Source: Erwinia sp. OLFS4 (GTDB taxonomy: Bacteria; Pseudomonadota; Gammaproteobacteria; Enterobacterales; Enterobacteriaceae). From it: 64,000 bases of DNA. Within the stretch, counting starts at the first letter, position 1. Every line of letters starts with the position of its first letter. The notes under the pieces are model-generated. The model did not search any database and was not told the DNA's origin. It saw only the letters and a list, made by a program, of their open reading frames with translations. This document shows, piece after piece, positions 19,898 to 32,031 of this stretch. Location of the stretch: positions 33,399 to 97,398 of the forward strand of contig NZ_MOMB01000051.1 in assembly GCF_002752165.1 (NCBI RefSeq), in the 5' to 3' direction. A program made the position numbers and the translations under genes.

Positions 19898-22354
19898 TTA
19901 CTCCGCCGTTTTATTTTTCTTTGCTGCACGCTTTGCTTTTGTGGCGGCGGCTATCTTACGGGTTTTAGCGACATTTTTCGGCGTTTTTTTCTCTTTTTTA
20001 CCGCCGCTCCCTTGCGCCGTTTTAGCCGGTTTTTTATCACCGCGAAACGCGTTGTCAGGCTCAAAGTTTACCCCGCTGCGCATTTGCTTACGCCGCCTGG
20101 GCGCGCTTTCCGTACCGGTTTTTTTCTCGCGGCTGCGGGCGGTTTTCCCGGCTCCACGCACCTTACGGCTGCTGGATATCAGGGCAAAATCAATTTTCCG
20201 TTCATCCATGTGCACCGCTTCAACCCGGACCTCAACGCTGTCGCCAAGACGATACGTCTGCCCCCCTGATTCACCAATCAGGCGCTGTCCGACGGCATCA
20301 AACCGGTAATAATCGTTATCCAGCGTCGACACATGCACCAGGCCATCAATAAACAAATCGTTTAAACGCACAAAGAAACCAAAGCCGGTGATGCTGGCAA
20401 TGACGCCGGCAAACACTTGACCAACCTGATCCTGGATAAAATCACACTTTAACCAGTCCGCCACGTCGCGCGTCGCCTCATCGGCCCGGCGTTCAGTCAT
20501 CGAACAGTGCTGGCCCAGCTGCAGCATTTCCTCGAAACTGTAGTGATAGCCCCCGGTTGGCGTACTGTTACCGGCAAGCTCACCGGCCTGCTTTGCCAGC
20601 TGGTATTTAATTGCCCGATGTAATAACAGATCAGGATAACGGCGGATCGGCGAAGTGAAGTGCGCGTAGGAAGTTAATGCCAGGCCAAAATGCCCACGAT
20701 TTTCAGGATCATAAACCGCTTGTTTCATGGATCGCAGTAACATGGTTTGCAACATTTCCCGATCGGGCCGATCGGCTATCTGCTCAAGCAAAGCGGCATA
20801 ATCAACCGGCTGTGGTTTACTGCCGCCAGGCAGCGTCAGCCCCAGTTCATTTAGCACTGTGCGGAAACTGGTGATGCTGTCATCGCTGGGACGATCGTGG
20901 TCACGAAAGAGCGCCGGTTCGTTATGCTTTTCCACAAAACGGGCGGAGGCGATATTAGCCAGAATCATACATTCTTCAATCAGCTTGTGCGCGTCATTGC
21001 GCACCACCCGCTCCACGCGCTCAATCCGTCGTTCGGCGTTGAAGATGAACTTCGCTTCCTCGGTTTCAAAAGAGATACCCCCGCGCTGTTCGCGGGCCGT
21101 TTCCAGCACCTGGTACATGCTGTGCAGCGTTTCCAGATGTTTAACCAGCGGTTGATATTGCTCACGCAGTCCGGCGTCGCCCTGTAAAATATGCCAGACC
21201 TTGGTATAGGTGAGACGTGCATGGGAACGCATCACCGCTTCATAGTGCTTAAACCCTGTCAGTTTGCCGCTAGCAGAAATGGTCATTTCACACACCATGC
21301 ACAGGCGGTCAACGTCCGGATTCAGCGAGCAAAGGCCGTTTGACAACACTTCAGGCAGCATCGGCACAACCTGCGACGGAAAATAAACCGATGTACCGCG
21401 GCTATGTGCCTCACGATCTAACGCGCTGCCCGGCCGCACGTAATAGCTGACATCGGCAATTGCAACCCATAGTCGCCAGCCGCCACCACGTTTTTTTTCA
21501 CAAAAAACGGCATCATCAAAATCACGGGCATCTTCACCATCAATGGTGACCAGCGGCAGGTTACGCAGGTCTGCGCGCCCTTTTTTTGCTGATTCAGGTA
21601 CCTGTTCGCTAAGGCTGGCAATCTGTTGCTCCACCGCTTCCGGCCAGAAATGAGGAATTTCATGGGTGCGCAGCGCCATATCAACCGCCAGGCCAGTGCC
21701 CATATTTTCGCCGAGTATTTCAATAATGCGGCCAATTGCCTTGGTACGCCGGGTTGGGCGTTTTTCAAGTTCCACCACTACCACAGCACCCATATGGGCG
21801 CCCATCACGGCTTCTGACGGGATCAAAATATCAAAACTCAACCGGCTGTCGTCAGGGACAACAAAGCCAACGCCGGCATCGGTAAAATAGCGACCAACAA
21901 TCTGACCATTACGCGGCTCCAGTACCCGCACCACGCGGGCCTCACGCCGGCCTTTGCGATCGGCCCCCATTGCCTGGGCCAGAATCACATCACCGTGCAT
22001 GCACATTTTCATCTGCTCAGCAGAAAGATAAAGATCGTCTTTGCTGCCTTCAATACGCAGGAAACCGAAGCCATCACGGTGGCCAATCACCACACCGCGT
22101 AATAAATCAAGGCGTTCGGGCAAGGCATAGCACTGGCGGCGGGTAAATATCAGCTGGCCGTCACGCTCCATCGCGCGCAGGCGGCGACGCAACGCCTCAA
22201 GTTGCTCCTCACCCTGAATGTTCAGTTCGTGGGCCAGCTCTTCACGACTGGCTGGTTTTTCGCGCTTATCTAAGTGCGCGAGGATAAATTCACGGCTGGG
22301 GATCGGGTTTTCATATTTTTCCGCTTCCCGCTGCTGAAAAGGATCCTGTGACAT
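19898..22354 (-). CDS. rnr: Ribonuclease R
   Basis: A 3'-5' exoribonuclease that degrades structured RNA and takes part in trans-translation and cold response. The 818-residue protein (E. coli 813) has the N-terminal HTH/cold-shock domains, the RNB catalytic domain with [11 protein letters not shown] (about residues 271-281), an S1 domain (about 645-725) and a Lys/Arg-rich C-terminal tail. The start at 22354 ([17 protein letters not shown]) matches E. coli. nsrR ends 19 bp upstream, so nsrR-rnr-rlmB is probably one transcript. Confidence 0.97.
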   Translation of the reverse strand: MSQDPFQQREAEKYENPIPSREFILAHLDKREKPASREELAHELNIQGEEQLEALRRRLRAMERDGQLIFTRRQCYALPERLDLLRGVVIGHRDGFGFLRIEGSKDDLYLSAEQMKMCMHGDVILAQAMGADRKGRREARVVRVLEPRNGQIVGRYFTDAGVGFVVPDDSRLSFDILIPSEAVMGAHMGAVVVVELEKRPTRRTKAIGRIIEILGENMGTGLAVDMALRTHEIPHFWPEAVEQQIASLSEQVPESAKKGRADLRNLPLVTIDGEDARDFDDAVFCEKKRGGGWRLWVAIADVSYYVRPGSALDREAHSRGTSVYFPSQVVPMLPEVLSNGLCSLNPDVDRLCMVCEMTISASGKLTGFKHYEAVMRSHARLTYTKVWHILQGDAGLREQYQPLVKHLETLHSMYQVLETAREQRGGISFETEEAKFIFNAERRIERVERVVRNDAHKLIEECMILANIASARFVEKHNEPALFRDHDRPSDDSITSFRTVLNELGLTLPGGSKPQPVDYAALLEQIADRPDREMLQTMLLRSMKQAVYDPENRGHFGLALTSYAHFTSPIRRYPDLLLHRAIKYQLAKQAGELAGNSTPTGGYHYSFEEMLQLGQHCSMTERRADEATRDVADWLKCDFIQDQVGQVFAGVIASITGFGFFVRLNDLFIDGLVHVSTLDNDYYRFDAVGQRLIGESGGQTYRLGDSVEVRVEAVHMDERKIDFALISSSRKVRGAGKTARSREKKTGTESAPRRRKQMRSGVNFEPDNAFRGDKKPAKTAQGSGGKKEKKTPKNVAKTRKIAAATKAKRAAKKNKTAE

Positions 22355-22373
22355 ATCGGTTCTCCGTTGTCGC

Positions 22374-22811
22374 TCAACTGCTAAGCTGCGGCCGTTCCGC
22401 CAGCAAGAGCTTAAAAAGTGGCTGATTGTTATCAACTAAATCAGCCAGAGTGTAATTATCAAGCTCTTCAATAAAGCGCCTGGCGGCTTCATTAAGGGCT
22501 TTTTTTAGCCGGCAGCCGGGGGTAATCAGACAGCCCGAGCAGTCGACCAGTTGCAGTGGTTCCAGCTGCCTCACCACATGACCAATAATAATCTGATGCG
22601 CCGGCTGACCTAAACGGATGCCCCCTTTTTTACCCCGCACCGCACTGACATAGCCTTTACGACTAAGCTGATTAATAATTTTGACCATATGATTTCTTGA
22701 AACACCATATATATCAGTAACTTCACTGATATTTGTCATTTGGCCTGCCGGCAAGGTCGCCATAAAAATCAGTGCTCGCAGGCCATAATCGGTGAAACTT
22801 GTCAGCTGCAC
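22374..22811 (-). CDS. nsrR: NsrR, nitric-oxide-sensing Rrf2 repressor
   Basis: An Rrf2-family winged-helix repressor with a NO-sensitive Fe-S cluster; in E. coli it controls hmp, ytfE and others. The 145-residue product has the family HTH ([16 protein letters not shown], 32-47) and three cluster cysteines, C91, C94 and C100. The first interval is two residues rather than the four in the E. coli protein (C91, C96, C102), a small deletion within the cluster loop. The NsrR target ytfE is not seen at its E. coli place near cysQ. Upstream gene: purA. Confidence 0.95.
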   Translation of the reverse strand: MQLTSFTDYGLRALIFMATLPAGQMTNISEVTDIYGVSRNHMVKIINQLSRKGYVSAVRGKKGGIRLGQPAHQIIIGHVVRQLEPLQLVDCSGCLITPGCRLKKALNEAARRFIEELDNYTLADLVDNNQPLFKLLLAERPQLSS

Positions 22812-22957
22812 ATAATCCTCACACTGGTACCTGGCTGTCCCTGCATACTGAGTATCCGTTTGAATTCGCAGTTACATTGATGATAAACCAACCTGCTAAA
22901 GCGGGCTATTTTTTGAATATACGGCAGACGAAAGAAAAGGCAGGCGCCCCTGAAAAG

Positions 22958-22985
22958 AACAAAAGGCCGGTCAGAAAACCGGCCT
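22958..22985 (-). terminator. Intrinsic terminator of purA
   Basis: On the minus strand, AGGCCGGT / ACCGGCCT with a 6-base loop is followed by TTTTGTTCTTTT. It is eight bases past the purA stop codon and separates purA from nsrR. Confidence 0.85.
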
Positions 22986-22992
22986 GGCATGA

Positions 22993-24294
<1,302 letters not shown>

Positions 24295-24442
24295 TCAAAA
24301 TCACCGATTGCTTAAAAATGGATTTTACCATCGGCTTTTCGCATTTTCAGCACTTTTAGTTTGCACAGTCTCCTTTTTTTGCTGTGATAACGCGCAATAG
24401 CAATATATGGATATTTCCGCCGCACCAGACACAATTTGTACT

Positions 24443-24649
24443 TCAACCCGCGCTTCCGCTATGTGCGCTAAGCATGTAATAAATGACAACACCGGCGACC
24501 ACCAGCCCACCGCCAAAACGACGAAGCAGACGATCGGGCAGCTGAGCCATTGCCAGAATCATACGTCGCCATATGCGCGGCAGCAGCATCGGGCCTATGC
24601 CTTCAAGCACCAGCACTAAGGCCAGCGCAAGCCAGATGGTGGTACTCAT
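24443..24649 (-). CDS. yjeT: YjeT, small DUF2065 membrane protein
   Basis: A 68-residue inner-membrane protein with two transmembrane helices (about 4-23 and 45-62) separated by the conserved L-P-D-R-L-L-R-R-F-G-G-G motif. The family is widespread beside hflC and purA, but its function is unknown; an accessory role to HflKC is only suggested by position. A strong terminator separates it from hflC, so it probably depends on readthrough or its own promoter. Confidence 0.92.
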   Translation of the reverse strand: MSTTIWLALALVLVLEGIGPMLLPRIWRRMILAMAQLPDRLLRRFGGGLVVAGVVIYYMLSAHSGSAG

Positions 24650-24671
24650 TGTCTGGTAACACTCCCTATGA

Positions 24672-24705
24672 ACAAAAAAAACGGGCCGGATGATACCCGG
24701 CCCGT
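24672..24705 (-). terminator. Intrinsic terminator of hflC
   Basis: On the minus strand, a 9-bp perfect stem (ACGGGCCGG / CCGGCCCGT) with a 7-base loop is followed by eight consecutive Us. It starts 18 bp after the hflC stop. Confidence 0.93.
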
Positions 24706-24723
24706 GACAGTGATATCAGAAGA

Positions 24724-25728
24724 TTAGCGTTTCGCGCTGGTTGGCGGACGCATATAGCGGAAAAAATCGCTGTCAGGGTTCAGTACCATAATATCCTGAT
24801 TGTTCCTGAAGCTATTTTCATAAGCGCGCAGGCTACGGATAAAGGCGTAAAAATCCGGATCTTTACTGAACGCATCGGCGAACAGTTTAGCCGCTGCCGC
24901 ATCGCCATCACCGCGAATCATCAGCGCCTCCCGCTGTGCTTCTGCCAGAGTACGCGTCACCTCGTAATCAGCCTGAGCGCGTACTTTTTCAGCTTCTTCC
25001 TGTCCCTGCGAACGCTGGCTACGCGCTACCGCTTCACGTTCAGCGCGCATACGGTTATAGATAGCTTCAGACACTTCGGTAGGCAGATTGATCTGCTTAA
25101 TGCGGACATCAACCACCTCAATCCCCAGCGCGGCCATGCTGTTTGGATTAACCGCCTGGACATGCCCTGAGGTTTCACGCTCAACCCGTTTAGCCGCCGA
25201 AGCAATGGCATCGTCAGCCGCCGGTGTACTCACCTCGTCATCAGATCCAGCCGAACCGTTATTCAGCGCGTCCCGGACGTCGGTGGTCAGCCGGCCACGG
25301 GAGTCCGTGACGATATCTTTGACATCCAGCCGTCCCATTTCAGAACGCAAACGGTCGCTGAATTTACGCTTTAACAACACTTCAGCCTGAGAAATATCGC
25401 CACCACCGGTAGCCAGGTAGTAGCGCCCGAAATCACTGATGCGCCATTTAATATAGGAGTCAACAATCAGATCTTTCTTTTCACGGGTGACAAAGCGATC
25501 GGCCTGGTTATCCATAGTCTGGATGCGCGCATCGAGGGTTTTTACCGACTCGATAAATGGAATTTTAAGGTGCAGGCCAGGGGTGTAAATCAGCGGTTTG
25601 TTATCGGTGTCGCGCAGCACTTTACCAAAGCGCATAACAATGCCGCGCTGGCCTTCCTGCACAACAAACAGTGACGCGTAGAGCACCACCAGCACAACAA
25701 TCAGTACGACGATTAATGGCTTACGCAT
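24724..25728 (-). CDS. hflC: HflC, SPFH-domain modulator of FtsH
   Basis: A 334-residue membrane-anchored protein that forms the large HflKC cage around FtsH and modulates its proteolysis. An N-terminal membrane segment (residues 5-23) is followed by the SPFH/band-7 domain (from about 24, F-V-V-Q-E-G-Q-R-G-I-V-M-R-F-G-K) and a long coiled-coil helix rich in Ala, Glu and Arg (about 220-290). It starts two bases after the hflK stop. Confidence 0.97.
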   Translation of the reverse strand: MRKPLIVVLIVVLVVLYASLFVVQEGQRGIVMRFGKVLRDTDNKPLIYTPGLHLKIPFIESVKTLDARIQTMDNQADRFVTREKKDLIVDSYIKWRISDFGRYYLATGGGDISQAEVLLKRKFSDRLRSEMGRLDVKDIVTDSRGRLTTDVRDALNNGSAGSDDEVSTPAADDAIASAAKRVERETSGHVQAVNPNSMAALGIEVVDVRIKQINLPTEVSEAIYNRMRAEREAVARSQRSQGQEEAEKVRAQADYEVTRTLAEAQREALMIRGDGDAAAAKLFADAFSKDPDFYAFIRSLRAYENSFRNNQDIMVLNPDSDFFRYMRPPTSAKR

Positions 25729-25730
25729 CG

Positions 25731-26972
25731 TTATTCTCTCCCTTCGCGCTGGGTATCGTTGCGCAGTGCATTAGCACGACGCTGATCCATGATGTCATCC
25801 GGGCTGAATGACTGTCCGCCGTTACTGCGGGCATGACTGCCTGACGGCGGCAGGCGCATCAGGTTACTGCTGTTGTCCTGACTGTTGCTGTTAGCAGGCA
25901 GATGTCCACGCATAAGCTGGTCGAGTGGCAGTACCATCAGGTTGCTGCCTTTATCGCTTACCAGCACCTTATGGGTACGACTGAGCACATGCTCCATGGT
26001 TTCAATATAAAGACGTTCGCGGGTGATATCAGGTGCGGCTTTATATTCAGGCAGCATTTTCGCAAAGCGGGCAACCTCACCCTGCGCTTCCAGTACGGTA
26101 CGGGCTTTATAAGCACGTGACTCTTCAAGGATACGCTGCGCCTGACCGTTTGCACGCGGCTGCACTTCATTGGCGTAAGCTTCCGCTTCACGCACATACT
26201 GTTCGCGGTTTTCACGGGCGGCAATGGCATCATCAAAGGCCGCTTTCACCTCTTCCGGCGGACGTGCCGTCTGGAAGTTGACATCAAGTAGCGTAATTCC
26301 CATGTGATACGGACGAACCGTTTCTTCCAGCTCACGCTGTGTCTCACTACGGATAACGGTACGACCTTCAGTAAGAATTCGGTCCATAGTTGAACGGCCA
26401 ATAACACCACGCAGCGCGCTGTCAGTGGCCTGACGCAGGCTGTCGTCAGCATTGACCACCGAATAAAGATAAGCTTCCGGGTTGGTCACCCGATACTGCA
26501 CGTTCATCTCAACACGCACCACGTTTTCATCCGAGGTTAACATCAGTCCGGATGCCGCCAGTTCACGCACTGCCTCAACGTTAACAGCACGAACATGATC
26601 GATGAAGGTCGGCTTCCAGTTGAGGCCGGGTCCAACGATATGGCTGAAATGACCAAAGCGGGTAACCACACCGCGTTCTGCTTCTTTAATGGTATAAAAT
26701 CCGCTGGCAGCCCAGATAACCACCACTGCCGCCAGCACAATGCCCGTTAAGCGGCCACCGTTACCTGATGAACGATTACTCTCCTCTCCGCCGCCTTTTT
26801 TACCACCGCCCAGGCCACCCAGCTTTTTGCTGAGCTTACGGAAGATATCGTCCAGATCGGGAGGCCCTTGATTACGTCCCCCTTTATTTCCCCCAGAGTT
26901 GCCGCCTTGATTATTGCTGCTTCCCCACGGGTCGCGGTCATGTCCGTTATTACCGGGCTGATTCCACGCCAT
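25731..26972 (-). CDS. hflK: HflK, SPFH-domain modulator of FtsH
   Basis: A 413-residue partner of HflC. A Gly/Asn-rich cytoplasmic N-terminus (MAWNQPGNNGHDRDPWGSSN) precedes the transmembrane helix (about 79-97), the SPFH domain (A-E-R-G-V-V-T-R-F-G-H) and an Ala/Glu-rich helical region. The C-terminus is Asn/Ser-rich. In E. coli HflK and HflC assemble with FtsH and restrict access of membrane substrates. It sits 65 bp downstream of hflX and directly upstream of hflC. Confidence 0.97.
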   Translation of the reverse strand: MAWNQPGNNGHDRDPWGSSNNQGGNSGGNKGGRNQGPPDLDDIFRKLSKKLGGLGGGKKGGGEESNRSSGNGGRLTGIVLAAVVVIWAASGFYTIKEAERGVVTRFGHFSHIVGPGLNWKPTFIDHVRAVNVEAVRELAASGLMLTSDENVVRVEMNVQYRVTNPEAYLYSVVNADDSLRQATDSALRGVIGRSTMDRILTEGRTVIRSETQRELEETVRPYHMGITLLDVNFQTARPPEEVKAAFDDAIAARENREQYVREAEAYANEVQPRANGQAQRILEESRAYKARTVLEAQGEVARFAKMLPEYKAAPDITRERLYIETMEHVLSRTHKVLVSDKGSNLMVLPLDQLMRGHLPANSNSQDNSSNLMRLPPSGSHARSNGGQSFSPDDIMDQRRANALRNDTQREGRE

Positions 26973-27037
26973 GTTTTTACTCCATTATTTGTGTGTGCGG
27001 TGGTATTCCAAAGCTCAGAATACGCATTCAGGCAAAA

Positions 27038-28321
27038 TCAACTAACAATATAAGTTACCAAAGACGGCTCCTGCTTACACAGCCGGCGCCAGTCCACGGC
27101 AGGCATGCGAATTTGCATACCAATACTTCCATCTTCTTCATTCCATTCTTTTTCAATAGCCTGAAGCTGATAGAAACGACTACGCAACCGCCCTTCTTTG
27201 GGAGGCAGGCGTAAATCAAATTGCGCCACTTCTCCTGCCAGACGTTCAGACAGCGCCTGGAAAAGCAGCGCAATACCTTCTCCGGTCTGTGCGGAAAGCC
27301 ATACCCGAACCGGACGGTTTTCTTCATCGCGATCGATACGCGGGGTAAACGTATCCAGCATATCGATCTTATTCATTACATGCAGCGCTGGAATGTCGCT
27401 GGCTTCAATTTCCGCCAGCACAGTTTCAACAGCGGCAATATTGTCATCGACCCGCACATCGGCGGCGTCAATAACATGCAACAGCAGGGTTGCCTGTCGC
27501 GTTTCCTGCAGGGTGGCCTTAAAGGCAGCAACCAAATCGTGGGGCAAATGACGAATAAATCCTACCGTATCGGCGATCACCACTTCGCCGGCATCTACCA
27601 CATCAATACGTCTCAGGGTTGGATCGAGCGTTGCAAACAGCTGATCGGCGGCGTAAACCTCCGCGGCGGTGAGGCGGTTAAACAGCGTCGATTTACCGGC
27701 ATTGGTGTACCCGACCAGTGATACCGTCGCTACATCAGCTTTATTGCGCGACTGGCGCCCCTGCTCACGCTGCTTCTCGACGCGTTCAAGGCGAGAGAGG
27801 ATTTGACTGATACGATTACGCAGCAGTCGGCGGTCGGTCTCCAGCTGGGTTTCACCCGGGCCGCGCAGACCAATCCCCCCTTTCTGTCGCTCAAGGTGAG
27901 TCCAGCCGCGCACCAGTCGTGTGGCAAGATGGCGCAGCTGTGCCAGCTCAACCTGCAGTTTCCCTTCATGCGTGCGCGCACGCTGGGCAAAAATATCGAG
28001 AATCAGGCCAGTACGGTCAATGACCCGGCATTCACACAGCCTTTCCAGGTTACGCTCTTGCGCGGGAGTCAGCGCGTGGTCAAACAGCACAACACTGGCA
28101 GCGGTTGCTTTTACGGCTTCCGCAATTTCAACCGCTTTGCCCTCACCGACAAAATATTTAGGATGTGGCGCCTTACGACTGCCGGTAATCACCTGCAGCG
28201 CCTCAACACCGGCGGAAGAGACCAGAGTTTCAAACTCCAGCAAATCTTCCATGTCTTTATCCTGCGAAAAATAGATGTGCACCAGTACGGCCTGCTCACC
28301 GGCATCATAACGGTCGAACAA
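27038..28321 (-). CDS. hflX: HflX, ribosome-splitting GTPase
   Basis: A 427-residue GTPase that binds 50S subunits and dissociates stalled ribosomes after heat stress. The N-terminal HflX domain (about 1-190) contains the G-L-R-G-P-G-E-T-Q-L-E motif. The G domain has G-Y-T-N-A-G-K-S-T, the D-T-V-G-F switch segment and N-K-I-D. The C-terminal domain is conserved to the end. Translation appears to start at TTG (28321), since TTG-TTC-GAC-CGT gives the expected MFDRYDAGE and GAGAGG lies nine bases upstream. Confidence 0.95.
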   Translation of the reverse strand: MFDRYDAGEQAVLVHIYFSQDKDMEDLLEFETLVSSAGVEALQVITGSRKAPHPKYFVGEGKAVEIAEAVKATAASVVLFDHALTPAQERNLERLCECRVIDRTGLILDIFAQRARTHEGKLQVELAQLRHLATRLVRGWTHLERQKGGIGLRGPGETQLETDRRLLRNRISQILSRLERVEKQREQGRQSRNKADVATVSLVGYTNAGKSTLFNRLTAAEVYAADQLFATLDPTLRRIDVVDAGEVVIADTVGFIRHLPHDLVAAFKATLQETRQATLLLHVIDAADVRVDDNIAAVETVLAEIEASDIPALHVMNKIDMLDTFTPRIDRDEENRPVRVWLSAQTGEGIALLFQALSERLAGEVAQFDLRLPPKEGRLRSRFYQLQAIEKEWNEEDGSIGMQIRMPAVDWRRLCKQEPSLVTYIVS

Positions 28322-28647
28322 ACTGAAAACCTCTCTGAAACGTAAAATGACAACGCGCTGGCCATACTGCGTAAAATCAGATTTGGAACGCCCTTCTTTA
28401 AAAAGCGCTTACAACAGATAGCGGTTCCCGACCTGCAGTAAAAAAAGACAAGGTCAGAAACATTTTCGCAGACGGGGAACCCAACGCCAGTATGATCCCC
28501 GCTGCATCCTGATCGTAAAACATCACATCGCCACAGAGCGTCACCATCCCCCGGCACGATCACATTGTTTCTCTGGCCGGGGATAAAGGCTTTCCTGCGC
28601 TCAGGCGGCTGACTGGCAAATAGCCAGATAACTCCCGCGCACTGACT
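28322..28647. other. Extended spacer between hfq and hflX
   Basis: This 326-bp interval is longer than the short hfq-hflX spacer of E. coli. I see no convincing gene, terminator or repeat. An open frame that runs from 28563 on the minus strand into hflX is out of frame with it and resembles nothing. A promoter for hflX may lie here, but no strong pair of hexamers is visible. Confidence 0.5.
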
Positions 28648-28962
28648 TTATTCAGCGTCGTCGTTATCCTGCTGCGGCTGGGCAGTCCCGGCCGGCTGGT
28701 TGCTACTGCCCTGATGATAGTTATTGCTACCGCCACCCGTATTATTACTATGGTGGGAGATCGGACGGGACGGCACCACGGTTGAGATAGCATGCTTATA
28801 AACCATCTGACTCACCGTGTTTTTCAACAAAATCACAAACTGATCAAATGACTCAATCTGGCCCTGCAGTTTAATACCATTCACCAAATAAATAGAAACC
28901 GAAACACGTTCACGACGCAATGCGTTCAGAAACGGGTCTTGTAATGATTGCCCCTTAGCCAT
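28648..28962 (-). CDS. hfq: Hfq, RNA chaperone
   Basis: The 104-residue protein forms an Sm-like hexamer that pairs small RNAs with mRNAs. The Sm core (residues 1-70) is virtually invariant relative to E. coli, including Q8 and the K-H-A-I-S-T segment. The C-terminal tail is Asn/Gly/Gln-rich and ends acidic (Q-Q-D-N-D-D-A-E). It lies 104 bp downstream of miaA, as in the E. coli superoperon. Confidence 0.98.
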   Translation of the reverse strand: MAKGQSLQDPFLNALRRERVSVSIYLVNGIKLQGQIESFDQFVILLKNTVSQMVYKHAISTVVPSRPISHHSNNTGGGSNNYHQGSSNQPAGTAQPQQDNDDAE

Positions 28963-29066
28963 TCTATCTTTTCCTTATATGCTTGTTGTTTATAACTTTA
29001 GGAGCCCGGAGGCTCTGAAATACTGCGTAAAAAATTTGCGCAAGATAACCTATCAATTTTACACAA

Positions 29067-30017
29067 TCACCGGGGCTTCGCACTAACAACCTGAAGCACC
29101 TGATCACGTGCATCCACCGGCCGATCGCTATCCAGCCAGTGAATCCCATCCCACCCACGCAGCCAGGTCATCTGACGCTTAGCCAGCTGGCGGGTTGCGC
29201 AAATTCCCCGATAAACCATTTCATCGTAGTCGATCTCACCCTGCAAATATGACCACATCTGGCGATAACCAACACAACGAATGGAAGGCATATCCGTATG
29301 CAAATCAGCTCGGGAAAAAAGAGCCCGGACTTCTGCCTCAAATCCCGACGCTAACATCAGCTGGAAGCGCTGCGCAATACGCTGATGTAACAATTCGCGA
29401 TTTGCCGGAGCAATAGCAAATTGCGTAACATCATAGGGTAACGCTTCCCCCGACGTTTTCGTCAGTTCGGTTAAAGTTTTACCCGAAATAAAAAAAACTT
29501 CCAGTGCTCGCGAGAGTCTCTGGGGATCATTCGGATGAATACGCGTTGCGGCCACCGGATCCACAGCCAGTAGCTGGCGATGCAAATGTTCCCATCCTTT
29601 TTCATCGGCCATTTGCTCAATGCGCTGACGCACTTCCGGATCGGCCGGGGGCAACGGCGATAATCCTTCCAGCAGCGCTTTATAATAGAGCATCGTTCCC
29701 CCCACCAGCAGCGGTATGCGTCCCTGGCGGGTAATATCATCCATCGCTGCCAGCGCATCGCGCCGGAACTCTGCTGCAGAATAAGCCTGCGCCGGATCGC
29801 GAATATCCAGTAAACGATGTGGTGCCAGCGCCAGCTCTTGCGCGCTGGGTTTGGCGGTGCCAATGTCCATTCCCCGATAAATCAGCGCTGAATCAACGCT
29901 AATCAATTCAACGGGAAGCTGCTGGCGCAGGCTGATAGCCAGCGCCGTTTTACCAGAGGCAGTTGGCCCCATCAAAAAAATCGCCTTTGGCCGGCCCGCC
30001 GGGATTTTCTCAGTCAT
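29067..30017 (-). CDS. miaA: MiaA, tRNA dimethylallyltransferase
   Basis: MiaA adds a dimethylallyl group to A37 of tRNAs reading UNN codons. The 316-residue protein has the P-loop G-P-T-A-S-G-K-T at 17-24, the [16 protein letters not shown] motif, and the C-terminal R-x-L-A-K-R-Q-x-T-W-L-R-G signature. Its start overlaps the mutL stop by eight bases, so the two are translationally linked. Confidence 0.97.
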   Translation of the reverse strand: MTEKIPAGRPKAIFLMGPTASGKTALAISLRQQLPVELISVDSALIYRGMDIGTAKPSAQELALAPHRLLDIRDPAQAYSAAEFRRDALAAMDDITRQGRIPLLVGGTMLYYKALLEGLSPLPPADPEVRQRIEQMADEKGWEHLHRQLLAVDPVAATRIHPNDPQRLSRALEVFFISGKTLTELTKTSGEALPYDVTQFAIAPANRELLHQRIAQRFQLMLASGFEAEVRALFSRADLHTDMPSIRCVGYRQMWSYLQGEIDYDEMVYRGICATRQLAKRQMTWLRGWDGIHWLDSDRPVDARDQVLQVVSAKPR

Positions 30018-31866
30018 GCTTCAGCGCGTTAACCGCCGTTTCAATATCGATCGGTTGTCGTAATTCATCAGGTGGAGATTTGACCAGCTGCGGACAAAGT
30101 CGTTCAACTTCCGCCAGCAATGCAATCGCCTGCGCCTGATTCCACTGCTGAGCTTCATTTGCCGTACGGTCCGCTAACCATGTTGCGATCTCTGCCGTAG
30201 TCAACGCTGACTGACTGGCAAGATAGCCTATCAGCTCTGGAATCAAGATTTGTAAATTTTGGTTGCGTAAAGGTAAAGGCACCGCCCGCAGCGTCACATG
30301 TTGTCCATCATTACTCAGGTCAAGACCAAACTGCGCTAACAACGCTTGTTTATGCGCAACAAGTTCGCGTTGTGCTTTCTCCAGCTTCAGACGCACCGGG
30401 ATCAGTAACGGCTGCGCTTTCAGCGCGGCACTGGCGGGATCGAGCTGTGTCTGCTTCAGACAGCGATTGGCCGCAGCCAGACTCAGCAGGTATAGCGTCC
30501 CCGCCTGTTCCAGCAGTGCCCAGACGCCAGAAAGTACCGTTAGCAGGCGGCCAAAACTCAGGCTATGGCTCTGAAGAGGCAGTTCAGATGAGGTTACCTC
30601 CGCAGCCGGTACTGTCGGTTGCGGCTCGCGGGCCACCGTCGGCGCGGGCTGCAACAGGGTCTGATACAGCGCGCCCTGACGCTGACTGTATCCCTCCTGT
30701 GCCGATTGCCCGCCGCTCTGGTGCCTGGCCGGCGGCGCTTCCGGTCGTTGACCGGTGGCTGGGGTTGCAAAATGATTGCCGCCGGCTGAGGGGCGATTAG
30801 CCGGCTGCCAGCGGATGTCCGTTACGGCTGAAGGTTCATCTTCTGCCACCAGGGGAAGCGCTATTTCGTTGCTCTGCTGAATAACACTGACCACGCCCTG
30901 ATAAATAAAATCATGGACCAGACGCGACTGATGAAAACGCACTTCATGCTTTGCCGGATGAACATTCACATCGACCTGATGAGGATCAACCTCAAGGTAC
31001 AGCACATAAGCCGGCTGGTGCTCAGCACCAAGCTTATCCTGGTAGGCCTGGCGAATAGCATGGTTAATCAGACGATCACGCATCATGCGGCCATTCACAT
31101 AGCAATACTGCAGCTCGGTTACCGCCCGGGCGCCGGCAGGATCAGCCACCCAGCCGCGTAAACTGAGATCGCCATGCTGCCACTCGACCAGCAGGGCATG
31201 ACTGAGAAAAGCGCTACCGCAGATCGCCCCCAGCCGCCGTTCACGCTGAGTGTCGTCAGTAGCAGCACGATACTGACGGACCAGCTTGCCGTTGTGGCTA
31301 AGAGAAAGGGCGACATCAAAACGGGCCAGGGCGATGCGACGGACCACCTCATCAATATGCGTAAACTCGGTTTTCTCTGTGCGCATAAATTTGCGCCGCG
31401 CCGGGGTGTTATAAAACAGGTCGAGCACTTCTATGGTGGTGCCTTCAGGATGGGCGGCCGGTTTCACCGTTACCGCCATTTCCCGGCCTTCAGCGTAGGC
31501 AGACCAGGCCTCACGCTGGCTGGCCGGACGCGAGGTCAGGGTCAGACGGGACACCGAACTGATGCTGGCCAGCGCCTCACCACGAAAACCAAGGCTGATA
31601 ATCGCCTCAAGGTCGTCCAGTGAGCGAATTTTACTGGTGGCATGGCGAGCCAGCGCCAGCGTCAGGTCATCTTTATCAATACCGCAACCATTATCACGAA
31701 TACGGATAAGCTTTGCACCGCCTTTCTCAATATCGATATCAATCCGGGTGGCACCGGCATCAAGGCTGTTTTCCACCAGCTCTTTTACCACCGAGGCAGG
31801 CCGTTCAACCACTTCACCGGCGGCGATCTGATTAGCAAGCTGCGGTGGTAGCACCTGAATGGACAT
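30010..31866 (-). CDS. mutL: MutL, mismatch-repair mediator
   Basis: MutL couples MutS recognition to MutH nicking and UvrD unwinding. The 618 residues (E. coli 615) carry the GHKL ATPase motifs at the N-terminus ([26 protein letters not shown]), a Gln/Pro-rich linker (about 340-430) and the C-terminal dimerisation domain. The endonuclease DQHAxxER motif of methyl-independent MutLs is absent, as expected for a species using Dam/MutH. amiB lies 165 bp upstream. Confidence 0.97.
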   Translation of the reverse strand: MSIQVLPPQLANQIAAGEVVERPASVVKELVENSLDAGATRIDIDIEKGGAKLIRIRDNGCGIDKDDLTLALARHATSKIRSLDDLEAIISLGFRGEALASISSVSRLTLTSRPASQREAWSAYAEGREMAVTVKPAAHPEGTTIEVLDLFYNTPARRKFMRTEKTEFTHIDEVVRRIALARFDVALSLSHNGKLVRQYRAATDDTQRERRLGAICGSAFLSHALLVEWQHGDLSLRGWVADPAGARAVTELQYCYVNGRMMRDRLINHAIRQAYQDKLGAEHQPAYVLYLEVDPHQVDVNVHPAKHEVRFHQSRLVHDFIYQGVVSVIQQSNEIALPLVAEDEPSAVTDIRWQPANRPSAGGNHFATPATGQRPEAPPARHQSGGQSAQEGYSQRQGALYQTLLQPAPTVAREPQPTVPAAEVTSSELPLQSHSLSFGRLLTVLSGVWALLEQAGTLYLLSLAAANRCLKQTQLDPASAALKAQPLLIPVRLKLEKAQRELVAHKQALLAQFGLDLSNDGQHVTLRAVPLPLRNQNLQILIPELIGYLASQSALTTAEIATWLADRTANEAQQWNQAQAIALLAEVERLCPQLVKSPPDELRQPIDIETAVNALKHD

Positions 31867-32031
31867 TGGCTATTCCTATTAAATCTGAAAAACAGGCGGG
31901 TCACTCTCACCACCCGCACCCAGAGCTGACTGGCACCAGCCAGCCTGACGGCGTGAAAAGAATAAGCTGTTTTTCTTATCCCGACACCTCGCCCTCAGCA
32001 TTAAACGCGATCTTAGAGCGCGCTGGTATCA

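Noticed and set aside
22901..22918. Plus-strand hairpin followed by TATTTTTT upstream of nsrR as a terminator
   Set aside because: No rightward transcript is expected here; both flanking genes run left, and the stem is short with a G-U pair.
28189..28563. A 124-codon open frame upstream of and overlapping hflX
   Set aside because: It overlaps hflX out of frame and shows no similarity to any family I know.
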